Shown piece by piece: positions 42,236 through 52,400 of a stretch of DNA of 64,000 bases. This DNA comes from Euglena gracilis (taxonomy: Eukaryota > Euglenida > Euglenophyceae > Euglenales), in assembly GCA_039621445.1 (NCBI GenBank), contig CP154955.1, forward strand, positions 14,878,465 through 14,942,464, written 5' to 3'. The position numbers were made by a program, and so were the translations under genes. Position 1 is the first letter of the stretch. Every line of letters starts with the position of its first letter. The notes beneath the pieces are model-generated. The model saw nothing but the letters and a program-made list of their open reading frames with translations. It was not told the origin of the DNA and made no database searches.

Positions 42236-42635
42236 CAGGGGTTCTTTTAAGACCGGGGGAGGGAGGGGGGTCCATAAATTTTTCCCTGAAAGTGGCCAAA
42301 ATCGCGAAAAATGCTAAAAATAGCACCTTTTCAAAAAAATTTTCGGCGCCTTTGGTGCCGAAAAGTATATCGCACCCCCCTCGGGAGGGGGACCCCCCGT
42401 GGGGGGGGGGGTTTGGTCGCCAACCCATTGACTTTGGGTCAAAAACAGGTCAAAAAAATCGGGAAAAAAATCGAAAAATATTTTCCCAAAATGATGTTTT
42501 TGGCCTCCCTGGCCCGGAGAAACTGTTTTTGAGCCAAAAATGAGCGTTTTTCGACCCGCCAGCGCCCTGCTTTTGGCCGCATCCACCTTACCCCCCTCCC
42601 CCCCCCCGGTCCAAGGCTTAAAAAAAAAATCCCTG
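42236..42635 (+). mobile_element. hAT-like MITE, copy E (400 bp)
   Basis: Starts CAGGGGTTCTTTTAAGACCG and ends CCAAGGCTTAAAAAAAAAAT CCCTG. Flanks CTTGGGGC and CTTGGGGG form an 8-bp duplication with one mismatch. Contains the shared core and an 11-bp-stem hairpin TTTTCGGCGCC-TTT-GGTGCCGAAAA at 42340-42364. Longest copy, with about 130 bp of extra interior. Confidence 0.75.
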
Positions 42636-42643
42636 CTTGGGGG

Positions 42644-43120
42644 TGGCCAAATATTGAGCGACCAAACCAAGACTGAAGACTAAAATTGGGGGGATCTGCA
42701 TCATACCATTGCTTAGCGACCCCCCGGGGGGGGTAACTTTCCACTCCGAAAAAACCAGTCAATCACTTTACCACCCCGGGGGGGGGGGTCGGCCACTCAG
42801 GAAAACCAGTCGCTTTTTGGCCTTTCAAGGCCATTTTGGCCAAAAATTTTCTCCGGCGCCAAAGGCGCTGGTTGGCCACTCAGCCACTTTGGGTGGTTTC
42901 TGGTCTACCCCACCCCCGGTGGGAGGGGGTCACGGCCAAAAAAAACCAGTCAGTCATCCTGAAAAAAACCAGTCAGTCCCCCCCCCCCCCGGGGGGGGAT
43001 GGGGTGGGACAGGTGTCAAGCAATGGTCTGACCTGCATGCCACACACGCACACACAAAAGTCCCAGCTATGCTTCATTTAAGCTTGTTTCAAAAAATAGC
43101 AAGACTGTATTGCATTCCAA
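42644..43120. repeat. AACCAGTCA / CCGGGGGG mixed repeat block
   Basis: Recurrent AAAACCAGTCAGTC, ACCAGTCGCTTTTTGGCC phrases alternate with CCCCGGGGGG palindromes (42721, 42775, 42985). Probably a composite of small elements. No gene. Confidence 0.45.
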
Positions 43121-43489
43121 TCTGCTGCATTGTACTGTATTGTGCTCTCCATTCTGTCTTATTCTCTTCTTTTCTGTTCATTCTGTTACATTCTATTGCA
43201 TTCTACTCTGCTCAAATTTATTCCAACTATTTTCTTATAATCAAATTTAAATTGACACAAAACATCCAAAAAATTGGTTTTATTGGTTTGATTTCACGCT
43301 ATTTTTTTTGGTCTGGAGAATTGCAGGAAAACTATCATTGTGTGTGGAATATAAATTTTTAGCAATTTTCAAGGATAATTTTCATCGTTCCCTCTTTGTG
43401 TCTTCAAGGGGGGTCAATTTCTTTTGGGATTGCAGCATCACACATACATGCTGCACTATGCTAGAATATAATACACTGTCCTCTTTTTG

Positions 43490-43625
43490 CAACACTCCAC
43501 TCCACTCCACTCCACTCCACTCCACTGCACTGCACTACACTACACTACAGTACACTACACTGAACTACACTACATAGACTGGACTAGACTAGACTAGACT
43601 AGAACTGGACTATACTGTTTTACAC
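43490..43625. repeat. CACTC/CACTA pentamer microsatellite
   Basis: (CTCCA)n grading into (CTACA)n and (GACTA)n. An inverted-composition TTCTATTCTG stretch at 43120-43215 is related. Confidence 0.9.
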
Positions 43626-44059
43626 TATACTATGATAAAATATAACCCCTCCCAAAGAATACCCCCCTTGCTGATTTACAACAAAAATCCAAAAAAAACT
43701 AGACCCTCCAAAAAATAACACCCCCCCTCTGGATTTTTTGGGGAAGTCCAAAGGATAATCCCCCCTAAAGCTGTGAAAATTCCCCCAAAGTGGGTGATTA
43801 TTTTGGCATTCTTGGCCATTTTGTATGTGCCAAATTAACTTTTTTTGAGACAATCTTTGCCAATTATATCGCCCTTTTGGACCTGTTTTTGGACCCCCTC
43901 TCGGGAAGGCTTTTTGGTCGAATTTTTCAGCAAAAAAACCCAAAAGGAGGACCCCCCAAATGAAGCGTCCTTGTTTTTTTCAGTGACTGTGGAAATAGAA
44001 CTGGGGTCTGCTTTTTGCGAGTTTTGCGAATTTTTTTGGAGGGGGTGTTTGCTACACCA

Positions 44060-44735
44060 TACAATACTATATTTTACTGTACTATACTGTACTGTACTGT
44101 ACTTAAACCATACCATACCATACCATAATGTACTGTACTATACTATATTGTACTATACTGTACTGTACCATGCTGTACTACACTGTACTGTACTATACTG
44201 TACTATACCATACCATACCATACCATACCATACCATACCATACCATACCATACCATACCATACCATACCATACCATACTATACCGTACCATACCATACCA
44301 TACTATACCATACCTCACCACACCATACCATACCATACCATACTATACCATGCAATACTATACTATACTATACTATACTATACTATACTATACTGTACTA
44401 TACTATACTATACTATACAATACTATACTATACTACACTGTACTATACTATACTATACTATACTATACTATACTATACTATACTATACTATACTATACTA
44501 TACTATACTATACTATACTATACTATACTATACTATACTGTGCTATACTATACTATACTATACTAATACTATACTAATACTATACCATACTGTACTGTAC
44601 TGTACTATACTGTACTATACTGTACACTGTACTGTACTGTACTGTTCTCTACTACGCTACACTACACTGCACAATACTATGCTATACTACACAATGCTGT
44701 ACCATAATATGCTAAACTACATTGCACTATATCAC
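44060..44735. repeat. TATAC / CATAC pentamer satellite (about 670 bp)
   Basis: Blocks of ACCAT, ACTAT and ACTGT pentamers; the longest perfect block is (ACTAT)n at about 44440-44535. Frames across it give Tyr/Thr/Ile/Leu runs only. The 43630-44050 interval before it shows no supported gene. Confidence 0.97.
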
Positions 44736-45408
44736 AACATTAATTTGCCACATTACACTTTACTTCATAACCCCTCCCCCTCATTTAAACCGACCCGTCG
44801 GTTTAGGACTTTTGGGTTGGCGGAAATCCTGGAGGGGGTTGGTTTGGACGGGGGGTCGGTTTCAGAGGGTGACTTCATATTTGTCCTGTCACAGCCAATA
44901 TCTGATACGCTTTCTACCGTCCTGTCCTCTTGTCACCTTGCCTTCCTTTGTTCATAACCCTTCGGACGAAATTGTCTCTCATATTTCACAAAAATAACCA
45001 TTCCATGAGCCTGACGCTCTTTCTGTTGGCGGCTTCCATTATGTTGCGCTGTCATCCAACTTGCCAGGGGTCGGTTTTATTTTTTTTGGTTGAAATTCTG
45101 CAATGGGTCGGTTTGGAAGGGTGGGTCGGTTTAGAAGGGGGGTCGGTTTAAATGGGGGGGGGGGTTATACCATTCTATCATTCTGCACTTCATCAAAAAC
45201 TAGGGCGCTGCATTTCTTCTCAAAGCACCCTTGCAAATGCTGCATGATATATGTGATGTGGGTCTAATGGGACATGCGTCGAGGCACCCCTTGCATCACC
45301 ATTGCCACCAGAAGTGGCAACAGCCACCTATCGGGCCCCTCCGCCCACCATGCACGTTACTGAGGGTAATGTGGGACTGGGGAAAGGCAACTTGGGCCGC
45401 GCTTCATG

Positions 45409-45563
45409 TCAGATCAACCAAGCGGCTGGCCTGACGCTGGTGATGCTGTCAGGCCCTTTGCTGTCATTGATTGTTTCGAACCTCCGTCTTTCATTGGCCA
45501 CCATGTATCCGGCAGGGAACGTCAAAAAGGAGGGCCAGCAGGCCGGCTGGCAATAGGTGCTGG
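45409..45563 (-). CDS. Candidate exon of second split gene
   Basis: After CCCCCTTGCAG the frame reads STYCQPACWPSFLTFPAG, YMVANERRRFETINDSKGPD, SITSVRPAAWLI and a stop. An internal AGC|GTCAGG donor at 45436 is possible. Good protein-like composition and a strong acceptor. Not recognised. Its phase does not join the 46102-46159 exon directly. Confidence 0.4.
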
Positions 45564-45802
45564 CTGCAAGGGGGTCTGGGATGGGGGAAGGATGGGTCGG
45601 CTGAGGACTGTTGGAACCGGGTTGAAACTTTTTCAACCAAGTTTTGAGGTCAACCCCCCCCCCCAATGCCCTCTAAAAACCCATTTTGGCCACGTTTCGC
45701 CCCTTTTTCGATCCAGCCTAACTGTGCAGGGCTGGACTTCTTTCCATTCGACACCCCAGGAGGGGGGGGGCCTGACTGGGAGCTGTTGGCTGGAAAAAAG
45801 GT

Positions 45803-45885
45803 GTTGGCTGGCTGGCTGGCTGGCTGGCTGGTTGGCTGGCTCGCTGGTTGGCTGGCTCGCTGGTTGGCTGGCTGGCTGGAAACCT
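45803..45885. repeat. (GGCT)n microsatellite
   Basis: GGCTGGCT with occasional GGTT and GCTC. Confidence 0.95.
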
Positions 45886-46101
45886 CCTGGGCAGGTCCCT
45901 TCCAGTTTCAGAGACCCTGCTTGCTGGATCACTCTTCGCCCCCTCCCCTCCCAGAGGAGAAAGGAAGCCTGAGCGAGCAGGTTAGACGCAAATGGGAAGG
46001 TCAGAATTTTGCGGGAAGGAGGAAGGGGATGGGGCGGATGATTGAGGTTGACTGCTGGGAAGCCGGCAGCGATGCGGGCCTGTCTTCATCATTGCGTTTA
46101 C

Positions 46102-46159
46102 CATCGTCGAAAGGTTTGGGGTGTTGAGGTGGGCCTCATCCAGCGGGCGAACCCACCCG
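46102..46159 (-). CDS. Candidate exon of second split gene
   Basis: Between AAAACAG and ATG|GTAAAC, encoding GWVRPLDEAHLNTPNLSTM after one leading base (phase 2 to 0). Splice signals are good and the peptide is not low-complexity. Unknown function. Confidence 0.4.
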
Positions 46160-46593
46160 CTGTTTTTGGGATCCGGGGCAGGGGTTTCCTTGAGGACCCG
46201 GGGGGGGGGTCCCGAGGGCCTGCTGGAAAAGGCACTGGCCGGAAAAAAAGGTGCTGGCTGGCTGAACACCCCTGGGGGTCGGGTCCCCTCCGGATTAAGA
46301 ACCCCCCCCCACAGCCCCACACATCCCCTCCCTCTGGGGACTTGGGGGACTGAGCTTTTGGGAGGATCCTAATCTTGGGGTCCTAATTCTTTTGGATGCT
46401 TCCAAATACCCCCCCCCCCCAACTGGGGGTACCCACGCGGCCTGAACCCCCCCTCCGGGGCTGCACCCCTTCAGCAAACTTGAAAAAGATCTGGTCCTTA
46501 GTGAAATATATTCATTTGTTTGTACCCTCCCCCCCCTATGTTCAATGACCGGTAACCTCTGTCCTCCGACCGGGGGGGTGGTCGTTGGACATA

Positions 46594-47127
46594 GGGGATG
46601 CCCACCCCGCAGTGCCGGCACTGCGTGGCACTGCGTGGCACTGCGTGTGGCACTGCGTGGCACTGCGTGGCACTGCGTGTGGCACTGCGTGGCACTGCGT
46701 GGGCACTGCATGGCACTGCGTGGCACTGCGTGACACTGCGTGGCACTGCGTGTGGCACTGCGTGGCACTGCATGTGGCACTGCGTGGCACTGCGTGGGCA
46801 CTGCATGGCACTGCGTGGCACTGCGTGACACTGCGTGGCACTGCGTGCACTGCGTGGCACTGCGGGCCGTTAAACCCTTGTTTTTGCATCATTGGCATTT
46901 TTGGGCCATCAAGGGCAATTCTGGTAGTTTTGTGCAACTTTTTGCCTTTTTGGGCCAATTTGACCGCTTCTGGCTGGAAATGTCGAAAAATGACCAAAAA
47001 GATGCCTGCACAGCGCTGCATCATTGAAGGTGATTGTATGCGGGTTGAACGGCCCGCAGTGCCACGCAGTGCCACGCAGTGCCCACGCAGTGCCACGCAG
47101 TGCCGGCACTGCGGGGTGGGCATCCCC
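46594..47127. mobile_element. GGGGATGC-family element, CACTGCGTGG member (534 bp)
   Basis: Both ends read inward GGGGATGCCCACCCCGCAGT then GCCGGCACTGCGTGGCAC: a perfect inverted repeat of at least 38 bp. Flanks are ATA on both sides, a 3-bp TSD. The left arm expands into a TGGCACTGCG tandem array (46615-46861). Further inverted segments GCGGGCCGTTAAACCC / GGGTTGAACGGCCCGC bound a 170-bp T-rich centre. No coding capacity. Confidence 0.8.
46615..46861. repeat. TGGCACTGCG minisatellite (subterminal array)
   Basis: 10-nt TGGCACTGCG units with TG and GC insertions (CGTGTGGCACTG, CGTGGGCACTG). A higher-order period of about 100 nt is visible because the 46690-46745 block recurs at 46790-46845. The right arm has only about five inverted units (47059-47105). 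Confidence 0.92.
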
Positions 47128-47687
47128 ATAGGGTAGTGACCCAAAAGTGTCCTCTGACCGGGGGGGGGGGTGGTCGTTGGACATGGGGTCAAAAGAAAGT
47201 TGGTGGGTACCTGGGTCCCTACCCACCCAAAAATGCCCAAATTTTCCCTTCCGGCGCTTCGCACCAAAAATTTTGGGCAATTTTGACAAATTTTTGTCCA
47301 AAAAGTGTCAAAAATGGCATTTTGGCCAAATCTTTGGCCAATTTTTGGGCAAAAGTTTTCGTCCCGGCGCTTCACACCGGGACCAAAAATTTGGTCAAAC
47401 CTCCGAAAAGGTGTCCTCTGACCGGGGGGGGGTGGTCATTGGACATAGGGGGGTCGTTGGACATAGGGGGGGGGGTACTCTGTTCGCGGAGCTGTGTTTT
47501 TTTTTCACAGATGTTGCAGATCAGGTGCCGGGGGGGGGAGCTTCCGACCAATTCTCGGAAGCCGGCAGCCAACCCGGCAGCCGAAGCAGCTGCATTTGGC
47601 ACCGGGAAGGAATGGCGGCGGCGGCGCAGAGCGTGCCAGCGCAAAACCGTGTTGGCCTGTTTTCCCGTTTCTGGGCCAGTGACTTAC

Positions 47688-47715
47688 TCAAAGGCTTCCT
47701 TGAACACCGTGCACC
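47688..47715 (-). CDS. Second split gene, microexon
   Basis: 28 nt between CTCCTCCAG and GA|GTAAGT, encoding CTVFKEAFE across the junctions. The phase fits if the upstream exon ends at CCAG|GTCCAG (47804). A downstream continuation into PTRFCAGTLCAAAAIPSRC (47.52-47.66 kb, acceptor GAAAACAG) keeps the phase but is unproven. Confidence 0.42.
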
Positions 47716-47803
47716 CTGGAGGAGTGGAGGAGACACGTCTGGCGGGCGGCGTCCCTCCAGGCACATGCCCCTCTGACAATGTCACATTTCAGGAACACTG
47801 GAC

Positions 47804-48009
47804 CTGGAAGTACCTTTTTCCGTGGACCCAGTTTCTCTAATCCACTGAGGTGGCCCCAGGGGTTCTTCAGGAGGTTGGTCTCAAATGGGTCAAGCTGGAA
47901 ATGGCGGCTGGCCCCGTGCCACTTTTGCAACACACAGCCAGCGTGCAGGGGGAGATCGGAGGCGTGCGCGGTGCGGGGGACCCAGAGCTGGGGAAAACGG
48001 GGGTCAAAC
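47804..48009 (-). CDS. Second split gene, main exon
   Basis: After CCCTCGCAG the frame reads FDPRFPQLWVPRTAHASDLP, LHAGCVLQKWHGASRHFQLD, PFETNLLKNPWGHLSGLEKL, GPRKKVLPG. It ends CCAG|GTCCAG (used here) or AAG|GTACTT at 47814. A compact, low-repeat, balanced composition with basic tail makes this a likely true exon. I do not recognise the protein. Confidence 0.55.
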
Positions 48010-48347
48010 CTGCGAGGGCAGACCCTGGGACGCACCGGCTGGGACTGGTCCCCGAATCCACCCCCACGAATCAAAAATATAAAATATAAAACATACGTGT
48101 GAAAAAAATATATAAAATGTAAAACATAAATAAAATTAAACAAATTAAATATAAACATTAAACAAATTAAACATAAAATAAAACATAAAATTCACTTACA
48201 AGATATAATTAGGTAATAATAAATATTACCTACCCCCCCTCTCCGGGATAATGACCGGTCAAGTTGATCCCAACGGCACAGGGTGATTACTTTCCCTACA
48301 CTTGGCCTCACAACGTAACTGTATGAATTGTCGAGACCCCCTGTCAC

Positions 48348-48418
48348 CTGGACATAATCTTGGGAACTGTGTGCTTTCGACGTTTCCCAACCACTATCAA
48401 CTTCCGGGGGGTCAACAT
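48348..48418 (-). CDS. Second split gene, upstream exon (possible start)
   Basis: 71 nt between CCCTCCCAG and CAG|GTGACA. Read in the phase needed by the next exon it begins with ATG and gives MLTPRKLIVVGKRRKHTVP then KIMS(R), joining to FDPRFPQLW. The alternative frame VDPPEVDSGWETSKAHSS is also open but does not join. A basic N-terminus would suit an organellar or RNA-binding protein, which is speculation. Confidence 0.42.
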
Positions 48419-48487
48419 CTGGGAGGGGGTAACAAATACCCCCCAGATTCATATTTGGACAGAAACTTCCAGACCCTGAGGGGAGTT

Positions 48488-48562
48488 TATATATATATAT
48501 ATATATTATATATATGTATATATAAGGATATTTATGTTTATATTTTTATATTTAATTATATT
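48488..48562. repeat. (AT)n microsatellite
   Basis: TATATA run grading to TATTTTTATATT. The 48570-49130 interval after it is AT-leaning unique sequence; no supported gene. Confidence 0.92.
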
Positions 48563-49154
48563 TGGGGGGGTTACGTTGGTGGTAAAACTTTTGCGACCCA
48601 AACAGTATATGCAGTTTCGTCCGAACATTGCCTAAATTCACCATTTTTTTGGCAAAATTTCAACTGATGAATAATTTTGGGATAAAAAGCGTCAGAACCA
48701 TTCCTGAAACTGTCACAAATGGTGAAATTATTAAGACTCTTTCCCTTCTCATGCTGCCCACGAGCGTCCGTCGGAGTTTTCCCAGAGAGGGGGGGGGGGC
48801 TTTACATTTTGGCGAACTTCAAAACCCCAGGTTTTTTATTTGGGGGGGGGTTGCATTTGGGGAGGGGTTACTGTCTTGATCCTGAAACAAAGAATCACTT
48901 TGAATTGAGTGCCTTTAGGAGAATATGTTTTTTTCATTTTCAGAAGACAAATCATTTGCAGTCAACTGCCAAAGAAGCAGTAAGAGATTGCCCAATTGCA
49001 CTGTTTTCAAAATATTCTCAGCCCGTTTTTCTTTCTGAGTATTGCTCTTCAGGACATTTTGGGAGCGCTGAATACCTGTACACCAACGGGAGCGCTGAAC
49101 ACCTGAACACCAACGGGAGCAATGAACACCAACAACCTCCTCTTCGTCTGAGCA

Positions 49155-49306
49155 CCACACCACGACTGCGACTGCGACTGCGACTGCGACTGCGACTGCG
49201 TCTGCGACTGCGACTGCGACTGCGACTGCACAACGACAACAACAACTATGACTACGGCTGCTACTGCTACTGCTACTGCTACAGCGACAACTACTGCTAC
49301 AGCTAC
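49155..49306. repeat. (CGACTG)n then (CTACTG)n triplet-periodic array
   Basis: CGACTG hexamers (49156-49231), CAACGACAACAA, then CTACTG units. The last 20 nt (49287-49306) are repeated exactly at 54294-54313 on the other side of the retrotransposon. Confidence 0.93.
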
Positions 49307-49312
49307 AGCTAC

Positions 49313-49462
49313 GCCTCCCGGATCGACCTCATCCTGGCCAACAACGCCGCCATGCCCCTCCTCCGCGGCGCCTCCGTGGAGTCGGACTTCCGCGATGGGG
49401 GTCACTCACCGTGCTTCGTCTCCCTGTCCCTCTCCGCCGGACGCCTGGAATGGCGCCCCCCC
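49313..49462 (+). pseudogene. Endonuclease C-terminal remnant of the LINE
   Basis: Frame 2 reads ASRIDLILANNAAMPLLRG then SVESDFRDGGHSPCFVSLSL. RIDLILAN followed by (S)D.GHSP matches the ending of LINE apurinic-like endonucleases (usual R(I/L)D.(I/V)L ... SDH.P; here Asp-Gly-Gly-His replaces Asp-His). It meets the RT frame at the C8 run 49456-49463, where the reading frame must change. Confidence 0.65.
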
Positions 49463-49463
49463 C

Positions 49464-52400
49464 GTGGACCGCCCACCGCCCCTCCTGTACGGCCCCTCCG
49501 CCGACCTCTTGCAGTCCTCCGCGTGGAACGAGATCCTGACTTCCTGGGAAGCCTCGCCAGAGGTGGCCGCCCTGTCCCCGGACCGCGACCACACGCTCGA
49601 GTCCCTCTCGGCCGCCCTGCACGCGGCCCTGCAGCGTCTGGTCAGTCTGGCTGGCGGCTGGACGCGGCGCGCCCCGCACCGCCGGCCTGCGTACGAGTCC
49701 GTGAAGGTGGTGCACCTCCGTGGCACGCTCGCGGAGCTGCACCGCCTGGAGCGCCTCACCGCCCGCCCGCCCTCCACCGGCCCATGGCCCTGGTCCTGGG
49801 TCCGCCTGCTGGATTCCCTCGCCGCCCGCGGTGTCCACCTCCCCCGCACGACCGTCCCCGCCCTCCGCAGCGCCATCTCCGCAGCGTCCGCCGCCCGCCG
49901 CACCGCCCTGGACAGCGCCCTCCAAGCCCACCGCCGCGCCCGCCATACCCGGTGGCGGGACGCCCTCCCCCAGCTGTGGCACGAGCGCCCCGCAGTGATC
50001 TTCCGCTGGCTCAAGGCGGAAGCCCCTCCCTTTGGCGCCCGGCCCATCCTCGACGCCTCCGGCTACCAGTGCATGACCCATGCCGCCGTCGACCAAGTGG
50101 TCCAGTCCTTCTGGGTGGACAGTGTACTGCGCCAGCACGCCTCCCAGGACCCCGCAGCCCGCTGGAGCGCCTTCCTCTCCTCGGAGTTCGGCGCCCATCT
50201 GCCGACCGCCTCGTGGCCCTCGGTACCCTGGACGACAGAGCGGGTGCGGTCCGCCCTCCGCAGCATGCGGGATGGCGCCGCCCCGGGCATCACCGGCATC
50301 CCCCTGGCAGCGTGGAAGGCCATGCCGACATGGTGGTACGCTGCTGTGGCGCGCCTCCTCGCTCTGGTGGAGCAACAGCGCCGCTGGCCCCAGGAGTGGC
50401 TGCAGGCCTACGTGGCCATGGTGCCCAAGTCCTCTGGCGGCGTCCGGCCCCAAGACCAGCGGCCCATCACCGTCCTGGAGCTGATCTATCGAGTGTGGGC
50501 CAAGGGGACTGTCACCTCCTGGGCCTCCACGCTGGAGCAGTTCGTGCTGAGTGACGCCGCCTTCGGCTTCCGTTCGCAGCGGGGTACACTGCCCGCGGCA
50601 CAGGTGGTCGCGGACCTCATCGAGCGCTCCGCACGCGAGGACTCCGAGCTGTGGCTTGCGTCCTTCGACGTGATGAAGTGCTTCGACTCCCTCCCGTGGT
50701 GGGCGGTGTTCGGCACCCTCCGACATGCGGGAGTCCCAGCAGCCACGGTGGACTGCTTCGAGGCGTTCTACACCTCCGTCTCCCGGCGCTTCCGGTATGG
50801 CCACGTCGACGGCTCCTCATGGCGCGCGGCCAATGGCCTGGCCCAAGGCTGCCCTGCCAGCCCTGATCTCTTGAACATCCTGTTCGAGGGGTTCCACCGA
50901 TGGGCGGCCACCTCCAGCTGCGGGGTGCATATCGCCGGACACCACGTGGCCTCCCTCAGCTTCGCCGACGATCTCGTCCTGGTGGGCTCCGGCCGTGACG
51001 CTATCACATCCCTCATCTCCGCCTACCTGCGCTGGTGCGCCTTGCTGGGCGTCCGCGTGACGAAGGTGCAGCTATGGTCGTCCCTCGGCGCGGGCCTCTC
51101 CGTCCCTGTCCCGAACATGGTCCTGACCTCCGCCGCGAGCTTCCGCTTCGTGGGTATCGAGCTCGGAATGCGGGAGCCCGCGGCCTCACGGGTCCACTTT
51201 GCCCCCCGGGTGGAGAAGGCCCTGGCTGCTGCCCACCGCCTCCGCTCCCTGCCGCTCCCCGCCGCCGTCTGCTGCACCTTGTGGCGCACCGCCGTGCTGC
51301 CCCAAGCCCTCTACGGCTGCCAGCTGCGCAACCTGCTGCCTGCGGACGTAGCCCTCCTCGCCGCCGCCGGGAAGTCCCTGCTCCACAAACCGGCGCTGGA
51401 GCTCAACCTCTGGCGCAGCCCCGACGTGGCCATGGGCCTCCCCCTCGGCGCCTCAGCCGTCCGCGAGCCCCTCGCGGAGGCCCGCCTGTTGCAGCTGCAG
51501 TGGCTCCAGCTGATCGCCAACTCCCCCGGCCTGGTCGGCTGCCTCCACCGCGCCATCGCCTGCCCCGGCCCTGACTGGCTCGAGCACTCCGTCGCCCTCC
51601 GTGCCGCCCTGCAGGCCGTCTCGTGGACCGTGCGCCGTAACCCGGCTTGCCCACGAGCCTCACAGTGGCCCGCGCTGTCCCCCGAACCCCCGTATCCCGG
51701 AGACGTGACCTTGACCGCGATGGACCGCCTCCCCGCCCCTGGTGCGGCCTTCACGGACGGCTCGCTAGGCCGCCGAGGCGGAGCCGCAGCGTGGTTCCCC
51801 GACACCGAGGACTTCTCCCTGATCAGTGTCCCCGCACCCCGCAGCAGTACCCACTGTGAGCTGGCGGCCCTCGGCGCTGCCCTCCGGCGCTGCCCCTCAG
51901 AGGTGTTCTCCGACAGCCTGTGCTCCCTTCAGCTGCTGCTTCGCTGGGGTTCCCGCTCCACCGCCGCCGCCCTCCGCTGCGTCGATCGCTTCGATGTCCG
52001 CCACGTGCTGGAGCTCGCCCGCAGCTGCCCCTCCGCCCCCCCGCTGCACAAGGTGCAGGCCCACCAGGAGGACGCCATCGCCTCCGGTCACCCCCTCGCC
52101 ATCGGCAACGACCAGGCCGACTCCCTCGCCAAGCGGGCCGCCCGAGACACCGGCCTCCCCGTCTGGGATCCGCCCCCCTCCTGCCGCGACGCCGTCGAGC
52201 TGCTGGACCCCTCCGGCGCCCCCGTCATCGACGTGCTGTCCGCCTTCCCCGTGACCTGGTGGCGTCGTCAACGCCGTTCCTGGGGACCCCCTGGCACCCG
52301 CCCCCGCCTCGAGCTGCTGTACCCCGCGGAGATGGACTTCGACTGGCCCTCCTCGGTCGCCATCTTCCTGCGGCCTTGCTGCGCGTCAGGCCAGTTCCGC

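Noticed and set aside
44060-44957. 370-codon frame in the TATAC satellite
   Set aside because: Repeat artefact of Tyr/Thr/Ile/Leu only.
49329-50804. Long minus-strand and alternate-frame ORFs over the LINE
   Set aside because: Shadows of a GC-rich coding strand; they contain no recognised domain.
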